Shown here piece after piece: positions 18,642 to 26,564 of a stretch of 64,000 bases of DNA. This stretch comes from Bin80 sp965116685. Its GTDB lineage: Bacteria > Bacteroidota > Rhodothermia > Rhodothermales > Bin80. Location: assembly GCA_965116685.1 (NCBI GenBank), contig OZ220707.1, positions 558,001-622,000 of the forward strand, written 5' to 3'. Position 1 is the first letter of the stretch; the number at the start of each line of letters is the position of its first letter. The notes under the pieces were generated by a model. That model was not told the origin of the DNA. It did no database searches and saw only the letters and a program-made list of their open reading frames with translations. The translations under genes and the position numbers were made by a program.

Positions 18642-19796
18642 CTACGCGAAGGCATCTTTTACTTTCGAAAAGAACGATTTATTCTTACCTGTCTGGTCCG
18701 GTTGAAATGAACTGGAGTCTCGAAGTTTTTCCAACGCCTCTTTATCCGAATCAGAGAGATTCTGCGGCGTCCATACACGAATTCGGACCAATTGATCGCC
18801 TTTTCTGGAGCTTCTGAGTTGACCTAATCCCCGCCCCTGCATGCGTAGGACCTTCCCGGACTGGGTTCCCGGAACGATCTTGACACTCGCCCGCCCCGTG
18901 AGGGTCGGCACTTCAATGTCTGTCCCCAATGCTGCATCGGGAAAAGAGATATCCATATTGTAGATCAGATCACTGCCTCTACGGATAAAATGCTCGTGTG
19001 CCTTTTCACGGATCTCAATCCGCAGATCTCCTGGTCTTCCTCCGCGAGCCCCGCAATGGCCCTGACTACGCAGATTGATGACCATCCCATCTTCAACACC
19101 GGCCGGCACTTTCACTTTTATGGATGACTCCCCATCTAGTCGCCCCTGCCCCCGACATTCCGGGCATTTTTCCTCAATAACCTGCCCTTCACCACGGCAC
19201 TTTCCACACTCAGATACGCTCACAAACTGTCCCAATGGCGTTTGCCGTGCCCGACGTTCTTCCCCGGACCCATTACAGGTGCTACATTCTTTTAATTGGC
19301 TGATTCCCCCCTTTGCCCCACTCCCTTCGCAGGTCTGACATGGGGTCAACCGACGAACTTTTACGCGCTTTTCCGTCCCTTCCGCAATTTCCTCCAAGGT
19401 CAGGGCCAACTGCTGGGCAATGGTAGCCCCTGGCTGTCCCCTTTCCCGGGTACGCTGGCGTCCTCCTCCAAAGACACCATCAAATACTCCTCCTGCAGAT
19501 CCTCCGAAAACCTCGCTAAACGCACTGAAAATATCATTTACATCACTAAACCCTGGCTGCCCGCCTCCACCGGATCCACGTAAACCGGCTTCGCCGTAGC
19601 GATCATATACCTCACGCTTCTTCTGATCACTCAATACCTCGTACGCTACCGCTGCCTCTTTGAAGCGCGCCTCCGCTGCTTTATCGCCTGGATTTCGATC
19701 TGGGTGATTTTTTAATGCTTCCCTGCGATAGGCTTTTTTGATTTCCTCTGAGGATGCATCGCGGTTCACACCCAAAATTCCATAGTAGTCACTCAT
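18642..19796 (-). CDS. dnaJ: Chaperone DnaJ
   Basis: DnaJ delivers unfolded proteins to DnaK and stimulates its ATPase. The 384-aa protein has the N-terminal J-domain with HPD (KNHPDRNPGD), a Gly/Phe-rich region, then four CxxCxGxG-type zinc motifs (CQTCEGSG, CSTCNGSG, CGKCRGEG, CPECRGQG), and the C-terminal substrate-binding part. The start overlaps the grpE stop as ATGA, so the two are translationally coupled in an hrcA-grpE-dnaJ operon. dnaK is not in the window. Confidence 0.97.
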   Translation of the reverse strand: MSDYYGILGVNRDASSEEIKKAYRREALKNHPDRNPGDKAAEARFKEAAVAYEVLSDQKKREVYDRYGEAGLRGSGGGGQPGFSDVNDIFSAFSEVFGGSAGGVFDGVFGGGRQRTRERGQPGATIAQQLALTLEEIAEGTEKRVKVRRLTPCQTCEGSGAKGGISQLKECSTCNGSGEERRARQTPLGQFVSVSECGKCRGEGQVIEEKCPECRGQGRLDGESSIKVKVPAGVEDGMVINLRSQGHCGARGGRPGDLRIEIREKAHEHFIRRGSDLIYNMDISFPDAALGTDIEVPTLTGRASVKIVPGTQSGKVLRMQGRGLGQLRSSRKGDQLVRIRVWTPQNLSDSDKEALEKLRDSSSFQPDQTGKNKSFFSKVKDAFA

Positions 19797-20413
19797 TGTG
19801 CATCCGCTTCAACTGGAACCTCTGGCACAATCCCCACAATCACCTTTGCATGTCTGAGCACCAGATCCCCCAGATAATATCCCGCTTGGCTTTCATACAG
19901 TATATGTCCATCTTCTTCGCCTTCAGGGGCAGGTGCCTGCCCCACCGCCTCATGAAGATGCTCGTCGAACGCCACACCAACAGTCTGAATCCGTCTGAGT
20001 CCCAGTTTCTCAAGTTCACCGATAAAGTTCTCGAATACAAGATTAATTCCAGACTGTAAGGACATGAAATCATTGTCCTCTGATTCGGCTTCTGCAGCCG
20101 CAGTCAGGGATCGCTCCAAGTCATCTAGAATCGGCAGCATCGTTCGAATCACACCGGCCTTTGCGCGGAGTGACCAGTCGGCGCGCTGATTCTCCATGCG
20201 TCGACGATAATTGGCAAACTCAGCCGCAACCCGGAGCCGCTGATCTTTCTCCGCAGCTAAATCTTCCATGTACTGCGTCAGGGGATCCTCGATCGTCTCT
20301 GTCTCGGAACCATTCATGGATCCCTCTCCATTCTGAGGCTCGTTTTCACTTGTCTCAGAGGATATTGACTCCCCAAGGGATTCGTCTTTTTCCTCCGAAT
20401 TTTTTTCAGCCAT
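19793..20413 (-). CDS. grpE: Nucleotide exchange factor GrpE
   Basis: I start at the ATG at 20413 (MAEKNSEEKDESL), which gives 206 aa; a longer reading would extend well into hrcA. The N-terminal third is acidic and low in complexity, followed by the coiled-coil (KDQRLRVAAEFANYRRRMEN), the hinge (MLPILDDLERSL) and the GrpE signature in the C-terminal part (GVAFDEHLHEAVG). GrpE releases ADP from DnaK. It overlaps hrcA by 8 bases and dnaJ by 4. Confidence 0.95.
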   Translation of the reverse strand: MAEKNSEEKDESLGESISSETSENEPQNGEGSMNGSETETIEDPLTQYMEDLAAEKDQRLRVAAEFANYRRRMENQRADWSLRAKAGVIRTMLPILDDLERSLTAAAEAESEDNDFMSLQSGINLVFENFIGELEKLGLRRIQTVGVAFDEHLHEAVGQAPAPEGEEDGHILYESQAGYYLGDLVLRHAKVIVGIVPEVPVEADAQ

Positions 20414-21512
20414 TCGTATGTATTTGTTGTCTTGAACCTGTGATGGTGGGCCGATCAAGCAGAGAAGCCATCGTCTCTACGAGAGAAATTGCACGACCAT
20501 AATCCATGCGCATCGGGCCGAGTAATCCAACCGTTCCCGTGCTATGGCCTACGTTATACCGTGCAGTTACGATGGAATAAGGGCTCACAGTTTCATCCTG
20601 AATCTCGCTGCCAATCCCCACAGACACCCAGTGATTGGTCTCCAGTTGACTGCCGGGTGCCTGCTCAAAGAGTTGAACGACGTACCCCTCATCCTCAATG
20701 AGATCAATGAGTTGTCGTACCTCATTCGTGCTCTGAAATTCCGGCTGTGCGAGGAGTCCTCGCGCTCCTGAATGGGTCAGTCGACCTTTTACTGGATCAC
20801 TGAACAGTACCGCTGACTCGTTGAAGATCAACTGCACAATCCCTGTCGGATCATGATCCAGGTCTTTGGTCCGTGCAACATAGTCCCGCCGAATTTCCTC
20901 AAGTCGCAAACCTGCCAGTCGTTCATTCAAAATTGATACAATTCGATCTAGGTCATCACGCCGGATTTCCATACTCGTCTCGTAAACAATCGTTTTCACC
21001 AAAAGGCTCCGCACACTGATCACGATCATGATATTGGACTCGGAAAGTTGCACAACATCCAGTCGCTCCAGCACGCCGGTTGAAATTTTTGGACTTAGAA
21101 CCACCCCCAGAAGGTTAGACATGCGCCCCAATAAACGAGAGGTTTCCTGGAAGAGTGTATCTGCATCCCCCATGAGCCGATCCAGCCTTTCGTTGAGCAG
21201 CTGCTGCTCCTGCTTGGATAGCTCTGGGGTTTCCATTAACTCATTCACAAACGCGCGATACCCTAACTCCGTCGGCATACGCCCGGCAGATCTATGCGGA
21301 TGTCTGAGGTATCCTTGCTCCTCCAGGTCGGATAGCGTATTGCGAACGGTGGCTGCACTCAGACCAAGAGAAGACTGTTTGGCCAATTTTCGGGATCCCA
21401 CCGCCCCCGCAGTATCAATAAAACTACGCACAACCAAGCGCAGAATCATACGCTCGCGATCCGTCAACGCCGAGGATGGAAGCCCGTGATATGTAGACCT
21501 GCGTTTATTCAT
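20406..21512 (-). CDS. hrcA: Heat-shock repressor HrcA
   Basis: HrcA is the repressor of class I heat-shock genes and usually binds the CIRCE operator with help from GroEL. The 368-aa protein has the N-terminal winged helix (SAATVRNTLSDLEEQGYLRHPHRSAGR, split by motif), then the GAF-like domain and the C-terminal GPMRMDYGRAISLVE that marks the family. It is the first gene of the grpE-dnaJ operon. No CIRCE consensus is visible in the 176 bases to sppA; a different inverted repeat is present there (separate entry). Confidence 0.95.
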   Translation of the reverse strand: MNKRRSTYHGLPSSALTDRERMILRLVVRSFIDTAGAVGSRKLAKQSSLGLSAATVRNTLSDLEEQGYLRHPHRSAGRMPTELGYRAFVNELMETPELSKQEQQLLNERLDRLMGDADTLFQETSRLLGRMSNLLGVVLSPKISTGVLERLDVVQLSESNIMIVISVRSLLVKTIVYETSMEIRRDDLDRIVSILNERLAGLRLEEIRRDYVARTKDLDHDPTGIVQLIFNESAVLFSDPVKGRLTHSGARGLLAQPEFQSTNEVRQLIDLIEDEGYVVQLFEQAPGSQLETNHWVSVGIGSEIQDETVSPYSIVTARYNVGHSTGTVGLLGPMRMDYGRAISLVETMASLLDRPTITGSRQQIHTNG

Positions 21513-21587
21513 GGATCATCTCAATTGCAAAATCCTTGCCGCACCAAAAAAGTACAAACCAATCTAATAAAGACTGTCATTCTGTCC

Positions 21588-21617
21588 GAATCAAGCCCGT
21601 TAAATGTCGCTTGATTC
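21588..21617. promoter_or_regulatory. 9-bp inverted repeat between hrcA and sppA
   Basis: GAATCAAGC at 21588-21596 and its exact complement GCTTGATTC at 21609-21617 are separated by 12 bases. It lies in the divergent hrcA-sppA region, 75 bases from the hrcA start and 71 from the sppA start. The sequence does not match CIRCE (TTAGCACTC-N9-GAGTGCTAA). It may be an operator for either gene, or an RNA hairpin in the sppA leader; this is inference. Confidence 0.45.
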
Positions 21618-21688
21618 ATGTGCGGTCCCCATATGACGCAACCGTATGCCGTCTACCGCGTATTTTGTACTTTACTTCCTTGAATCCG

Positions 21689-23464
21689 ATGCGTTTCTTT
21701 TCGACCCTCATTGCCAGTGTTCTTGGCTCGCTCATTGCTGTTGGTGTGCTGATTTTTCTTGGTAGCTTGATCATGGCAGGAATCGTTGCGTCTGCCATTT
21801 CCACCAGCGAAACCCCTACTACATCAGAGTCGGTACTGGTATTGGAGTTATCGGGCCCTATTCAAGAGTCTGGGTCAGCCGATCCGATCTATGAACTCTT
21901 CGATGTGCCACAACCCCAGAGCCTGAATCAGATCAGGACCGCCCTCAAGAGTGCTGCAACCGATGAGCGTATTGAAGCGGTTTGGCTGAAACCACAGGGA
22001 ACCATTGCAGGATGGCCGACACTCCTGGAAGTCAGACAATCCCTGCTTGAATTCAAAGAAAGTGGCAAACCAATCGTGGCGTCTGCATCCGGAGATTTTT
22101 CGATGCGTGAATCGGACTACTTCCTCGCGTCTGCAGCGGACAGTATCTACGCTTCCCCAAGGGCATTCTTTGAATTCAACGGCTTCTACTTGGGTGCATC
22201 CTTTTATAAGGGACTCCTGGATAAACTAAATATCGAGCCAACGGTCTTGCGGGTTGGGGCCTATAAGGGGGGCATTGAGCCTTACACACGCGAAAATCTG
22301 TCAAGCGAAAACCGAGCACAGTTAGCCGCCGTGCTTGAAAACTGGGATGAACTCATGACCCGTACAATCGCTCAGGCACGGGAAATGAGTGCGGAGAAAG
22401 TTGCGAACCTTATGGGGGCAGGAGAACTCCTGACCACCGAAGATGCACATGCGTCTGGACTTCTTGATGGATTATTGCAAAGTGGAGAGGTGGAATCACG
22501 TATCCGTGCATTGACCGGCATAGAGGGTAGGCTACGAACCAGTAGTTTGTCCCAATACGCTCCCTCAATGTTCAGATCAACATCCAGCCATGACCACACG
22601 ATTGGGATCATGTATGCCTCCGGCACCATCATGAGTGGCAGCAGCAGTGATCTGAATGGAATTCTGGGGGCCGTCAGTTTCCAGAAGGCCATGAAAGATT
22701 TTCGGGAGGATGACGATGTCAAGTCGGTCGTACTGCGGATTGACTCACCCGGCGGCAGCGCCACTGCCAGCGAATCCATGTGGCAGGCGGTCAAGGAAAC
22801 GACAAAGAAAAAACCGGTCATTATTTCCATGGGAGACCTTGCTGCGTCCGGTGGCTACTGGCTCGCAACAGCAGGAGACACGATTGTAGCTTCTCCCCAT
22901 ACACTGACCGGCTCTATTGGTATTTATGGCATGCATTTCAGTATTGGCCAGATGCTCGAAACCAAATTAGGCATTACCTCCGATCAGGTGGCCACCAGTG
23001 ACTATGCGGACATGTTTTCCGGGATGCGTCCCCTTCGTCCTTCCGAGCGTGCACTGTTCGAACGCTCCCTAAGCGAAACCTACTCTGTTTTTCTTGAGCG
23101 CGTTTCTGAGAATCGGGGCATGTCGGTTGAAGCCGTTCATGAAGTCGCCCAGGGCCGGATATGGACTGGAGAGGCTGCCCTAGAGGCTGGCCTGATTGAC
23201 GAATTTGGAAACCTTGATGATGCGATCGCACTCGCCGCCGAGATGGCGAATCTGGAGGAAGGTACATATCGAATCAAACAATTACCCGTTCCAGAGACCT
23301 TGATGGATCAATACCTGGAGCTCTTTCTGGCACGGATCCGATCCTTTATGGAATCACCACTTGAGGCGCAACTTCGCGCTGAAGCCCGTTTAATTGAGGA
23401 GGCAGTGCAACTACAGGGAGTTCCCATAGCCCGTCTACCTTTGGATATTGAGGGCTATGACTGA
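21689..23464 (+). CDS. sppA: Signal peptide peptidase SppA, 67-kDa type
   Basis: SppA is a membrane-bound serine protease that digests leftover signal peptides. I start at the ATG at 21689 (MRFFSTLIASVLGS), which puts a transmembrane anchor at the very N-terminus. The resulting 591 aa match the long, duplicated form. The general-base lysine is in GAYKGGIEPYTREN in the first half, and the nucleophilic serine is in GDLAASGGYWLA in the second half; RIDSPGGSATAS is also conserved. There is no Shine-Dalgarno sequence. It is transcribed away from hrcA and converges on the ATPase pseudogene. Confidence 0.93.
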   Translation: MRFFSTLIASVLGSLIAVGVLIFLGSLIMAGIVASAISTSETPTTSESVLVLELSGPIQESGSADPIYELFDVPQPQSLNQIRTALKSAATDERIEAVWLKPQGTIAGWPTLLEVRQSLLEFKESGKPIVASASGDFSMRESDYFLASAADSIYASPRAFFEFNGFYLGASFYKGLLDKLNIEPTVLRVGAYKGGIEPYTRENLSSENRAQLAAVLENWDELMTRTIAQAREMSAEKVANLMGAGELLTTEDAHASGLLDGLLQSGEVESRIRALTGIEGRLRTSSLSQYAPSMFRSTSSHDHTIGIMYASGTIMSGSSSDLNGILGAVSFQKAMKDFREDDDVKSVVLRIDSPGGSATASESMWQAVKETTKKKPVIISMGDLAASGGYWLATAGDTIVASPHTLTGSIGIYGMHFSIGQMLETKLGITSDQVATSDYADMFSGMRPLRPSERALFERSLSETYSVFLERVSENRGMSVEAVHEVAQGRIWTGEAALEAGLIDEFGNLDDAIALAAEMANLEEGTYRIKQLPVPETLMDQYLELFLARIRSFMESPLEAQLRAEARLIEEAVQLQGVPIARLPLDIEGYD

Positions 23465-23530
23465 CGCATTCCGATAGCCCTGATCTTCGAGACCTCAGTA
23501 GACCATCCTGATCTCCATACACCGTATCCA

Positions 23531-23654
23531 TTTCTATTTGCTGGTTATTTTCACAAATAACCGATGGCACCTTGAATCCGGCCGTCTTTCCCAATTCTGA
23601 ATGCTCTGAAGAGGCATTTTTCTATTTGCTGGCTATTTTCACAAATAACCGATG
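23531..23654. repeat. Two 36-bp direct repeats, each an AT-rich hairpin
   Basis: The repeats lie at 23531-23566 and 23619-23654 and differ by one base (T/C). The first contains a perfect 8-bp stem GGTTATTT/AAATAACC around a TCAC loop; in the second the T/C change mismatches one pair. The second copy is also bracketed by GAGGCAT (23611-23617) and ATGCCTC (23654-23660). They fill the space between the convergent sppA and ATPase genes and may act as bidirectional terminators or as a small palindromic repeat element; I did not see further copies in the window. Confidence 0.75.
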
Positions 23655-23700
23655 ATGCCTCGTAATTCAGGCTACACCCGAGATCGAAGCCACTTCTGTG

Positions 23701-24924
23701 CTACAAATCGGCAAAGGGTATGGCGGTAACATACTGCCCTAAGGGCAACCGTATATCACCCGGATGTACCACATATCCAGGTAGCACCGTATCTCCTAGA
23801 TCACGTTGAAAAATTCGAATGGACGATGCCATCACAGGATGTGGTGTCGCGGACAGTTTTACTTCAATTGGAACAAGACCTCGGCCCGTATCAACGATAA
23901 AATCAATTTCCGAACCAGCTACAGTCCTCCAGAAATATATTTGTGGCTGGATCCCTCTGTGAGTCAACGTTCGAACTACCTCGGACAGAATAGTAGTCTC
24001 AAAAATAGCACCACCCATCGGACCCGCCGCCGCATGTGCAGGATCCTTTAAGCCAACCAGATAACAGAGTGTGCCCACATCGGGAAAAAACACCTTGGGG
24101 GTCTTAACAAGCCGTTTGCCAATGTTGGAATAATACGGTCGCAACACGGTTACCTGATACGTCGCCTCAAGGATGGAAATCCATGCCTTGATCGTATTCA
24201 CCGCAACTCCAATGTCACGGCTCAGGTTAGTCATGTTCAGCAGTTGACCACTCCTTGCAGCTAATACGCGCAGAAATAACTGATACTGGGTCAGGTCCCC
24301 GACTTGGCGTAAGTTACGCACATCTCGCTCAAGATATGTCTGGATATAGCTTGCATGCCACAAGGATAAATCCCGGCCGGGGTAAATTGCCAGTTCTGGA
24401 TAGCCACCGCGAAGAAAGCTTCTCCAAAGATCTTCAAATGATCTTAAGTTTTTCGAACTAGTCGCCTGTGCGTGTTCCCAGACGGCGAGTTGCTGGGGGC
24501 ACCCTTCATCTTCCCGCCTTGATAGAGGAAGGAGCCGGAGTAGTGCAGCACGCCCCGCCAACGATTCGGTAACCTTCTCGGTAAGGAGAAGATTCTAAGA
24601 TCCAGTCAAGAGATACTGGCCGGCATGGTTTCGGTGAACATCAATTCTCTCCTTAATGTAAGGAAGCAGATCCGGCGTATATTGCACTTCATCGATGATG
24701 ACCGGTTGATGGTATTGTTCCAAAAATCCCCGCGGATCTGCTATAGCCGCTGCACGGACATCTGGGGGTTCAACAGAGATATATTGGTACCGGTGGCCAA
24801 ATAAATACTTCAGCAACGTAGTTTTTCCCGACTGGCGTGGGCCGGTCAAAACAACCGCGGGAAATTCCGATGCCGCTTTTTTGATGGCCGGTTCAAGTGA
24901 TCGGTGAATATAGCCGTTCTGCAT
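23701..24924 (-). pseudogene. AAA ATPase with DUF4143, interrupted by one in-frame TAG
   Basis: Read through, the frame gives 407 codons with the architecture of the AAA_14/DUF4143 ATPase family: P-loop GPRQSGKTTLLKYLF near residue 30, Walker B-like VIIDEVQYTPDLL, the sensor segment QYLLTGS, then the C-terminal DUF4143 domain with a PD-(D/E)xK-like motif (GSEIDFIVDTGRGLVPIEVK). A TAG at 24595-24597 falls directly after LTGS, where the family usually has Gln (LTGSQ), and the same frame then continues for about 300 codons. A single CAG-to-TAG change explains this. The family is common in archaea and Bacteroidota and its function is unclear. Alternatives are stop-codon suppression or a sequencing error. 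Confidence 0.85.
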
Positions 24925-24963
24925 GAGTGTATATTATGCATTCTGAATGCATAATATACACTC
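24925..24963. promoter_or_regulatory. 39-bp near-perfect palindrome abutting the ATPase start codon
   Basis: GAGTGTATATTATGCATTC at 24925-24943 and its exact complement at 24945-24963 surround a single T. The ATG of the ATPase gene is at 24922-24924, directly next to it. The arms contain TATATT/TAATAT segments that could serve as a -10 element. It is a strong candidate for a self-regulatory operator or a 5' RNA hairpin hiding the start; I infer this from symmetry and position only. Confidence 0.75.
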
Positions 24964-25129
24964 TATCGCGATTTTGTGCTGCTTAATATGCACACCTTGC
25001 TCGCAAGAGGCATTCAATGCTTGAAGACCGCCTGCCCATCTTTGCTACTCGTTCGGACAAGAAACTGATTTTGGACTCAAATTTTGGGAATTACAGTGAA
25101 AATAGTTGGAAATATTTTACAAGTTTCCA

Positions 25130-25570
25130 CTACGACTGTGTCCGCATATCTGTGTCTCCTAGTTCGTGCATGGAGCGATCCGGCGGTAGATCACCCCTCC
25201 GCAACACCACTTTACGCACAGCCTCACGGAGCGTAAATCCACCGTAACGAGGATTCGCGCACGGCTCGTCCAGCAACTCGTCTGCACGATGCTTCTGGAT
25301 TTGCTGGAATTTGTCACTGTCCATCATAGCAGCATTGATAACACGTTCCAATGCTGGTTCATGGAACTGCATTTCTCGTATCCATTCTAAGTCAAGGTCA
25401 TTCAGTGACCCAGTATCTTTGAAAGCCACACCAGCGGCCTCGCTACCAATGGGAGCAGAATAGTTGATCTTGCTGTTAAACGGGGGATCAGGATAGATCA
25501 GGTCTATGGTTTCCGAGTTAATGCCACGCATTATGTGCAGGTTGTCACCTGTCCATACAGTTTTGGCACG
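25130..25570 (-). pseudogene. Remnant of a DPPF-type DNA methyltransferase
   Basis: The translated frame reads TVWTGDNLHIMRGINSE then DLIYPDPPFNSKINYSAP, which is the N-terminal part of beta-class (type III-like) DNA methyltransferases with catalytic motif IV DPPF. The match starts upstream of the first ATG (25531): codons 25532-25570 continue the family sequence, the expected start position reads CGT, and an in-frame TAA follows at 25583-25585. After AAMMDSDK the family sequence stops and about 60 residues that I cannot place follow. The gene has therefore lost its start codon and most of its body, and is a decayed modification gene, probably from a former restriction-modification system. 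Confidence 0.75.
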
Positions 25571-25617
25571 AAAATTTATATATTATATATATATATCTGT
25601 TATGTATCATTTCAGAG

Positions 25618-25971
25618 CTATTCTTCTACATTATTATATCTTTTGGAAATAATTTTTCCTAAAAGCCTTGAAGCATACACAACCGCAAATATTAAGGCGG
25701 CCGGGAAAATGAAGGCATTTTCAGGGAGCTTTATCGACGAGATGAGCGTAATGGTGGCCCCTAGCTTAGAAGGGAACCACATCATGGTTATCAATGCAAA
25801 AACACCGAGCCCAGATATGAAAAAGTAACATAGTCTGTACCATATGCTCAGCAGGATTTTTGCTCTTACATCCCAATTAGCAAGCCTATGAATGAGATTT
25901 GGCTCTTCTGGCTTTAATTCATCTTGGCTGGGTAGCCAGTGGGGAGGTCTGCGTTGAGGATTCCCAGGCAT
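25618..25971 (-). CDS. Small two-TM membrane protein, candidate Panacea-linked toxin
   Basis: With the ATG at 25971 (MPGNPQRRPPHWLPS) the product is 117 aa. It has a polar, basic and proline-rich N-terminus, a first hydrophobic segment (LCYFFISGLGVFALITMMWF), a short loop, a second one (FIFPAALIFAVVYASRLLG) and a charged tail ending KRYNNVEE. I recognise no named family. The start lies inside the upstream SocA/Panacea-domain gene, overlapping it by 53 bases in another frame, so the two are almost certainly one unit. In known Panacea pairs the partner is a toxin, and some of those are small membrane-acting proteins; that makes this a candidate toxin, by inference. A longer reading to 26103 exists but would lie inside the neighbour. 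Confidence 0.55.
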   Translation of the reverse strand: MPGNPQRRPPHWLPSQDELKPEEPNLIHRLANWDVRAKILLSIWYRLCYFFISGLGVFALITMMWFPSKLGATITLISSIKLPENAFIFPAALIFAVVYASRLLGKIISKRYNNVEE

Positions 25972-26452
25972 TATCAAGGATCTTGTTAAAGTGTTCGCGG
26001 ATAAGATCGTCTTCAATACATCGCTTTTTTTTATCAATGGTGGTTTTCCATGGTGTCCCCGAAGCGTGGGTAATACCCACCAAGCGTTTGCCAGAAAGCC
26101 CACCGTACCTAGTCCAAGTAAACTCTAAAACGGTCAACGATTCGTGATCGTCCTTTCTCACCAATGGATATTCAAACTTCCCGGTTGAATAGTTATGGTT
26201 TACGGACCACCTACGGATTGGAAAAGACTCAAATCGCTTAAACTCATGGTATAGATCCGGCACTACGGGTCCATACGGCCAAGCTTCAATTCTCTCGTTA
26301 AACAATTTGTTTTGGGTTTGAGCAATGTAAAAGCCATAGCTTATATACACCAGCTTTTGTAGTTTGAGATGGGTTATTGGCGGTCCTTTTTTCAGAGATC
26401 TGCCAATCATAAAATTGGCTACTGCTCCTACCAGATAAGGAGGATTGCTCAT
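25919..26452 (-). CDS. SocA/Panacea-domain (DUF4065) protein, candidate antitoxin
   Basis: The 177-aa product shows the SocA-like/Panacea signature: THLKLQKLVYISYGFYIAQ, then IEAWPYGPVVPDLYHEFKRF, and a C-terminal helical part (DDLIREHFNKILDNAW). This domain, known as DUF4065, GepA or PanA, acts as a promiscuous antitoxin domain paired with many unrelated toxins. There is no signal peptide or membrane segment. A purine-rich GAGAGTGAG lies just before the ATG. The overlapping downstream gene encodes a small membrane protein. The pair sits between a methyltransferase remnant and an IS1595 transposase, a typical accessory-island setting. Confidence 0.8.
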   Translation of the reverse strand: MSNPPYLVGAVANFMIGRSLKKGPPITHLKLQKLVYISYGFYIAQTQNKLFNERIEAWPYGPVVPDLYHEFKRFESFPIRRWSVNHNYSTGKFEYPLVRKDDHESLTVLEFTWTRYGGLSGKRLVGITHASGTPWKTTIDKKKRCIEDDLIREHFNKILDNAWESSTQTSPLATQPR

Positions 26453-26564
26453 ATCTCACTCTCGGTCTGTGATTCTTGTCCGTGATAGCTTGGGCTGATT
26501 TTCCGCCATATTGTTTGATTCTGTAAAGTATTGCCCTACCTTTTCTTGTAAAATTCTTTGGTCA

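Noticed and set aside
21513..21688. CIRCE operator upstream of hrcA
   Set aside because: Neither TTAGCACTC nor GAGTGCTAA, nor a close variant, is present.
23346..23594. 82-codon minus-strand frame over the end of sppA and the hairpin repeats
   Set aside because: It is mostly antisense to sppA and has no recognisable features.
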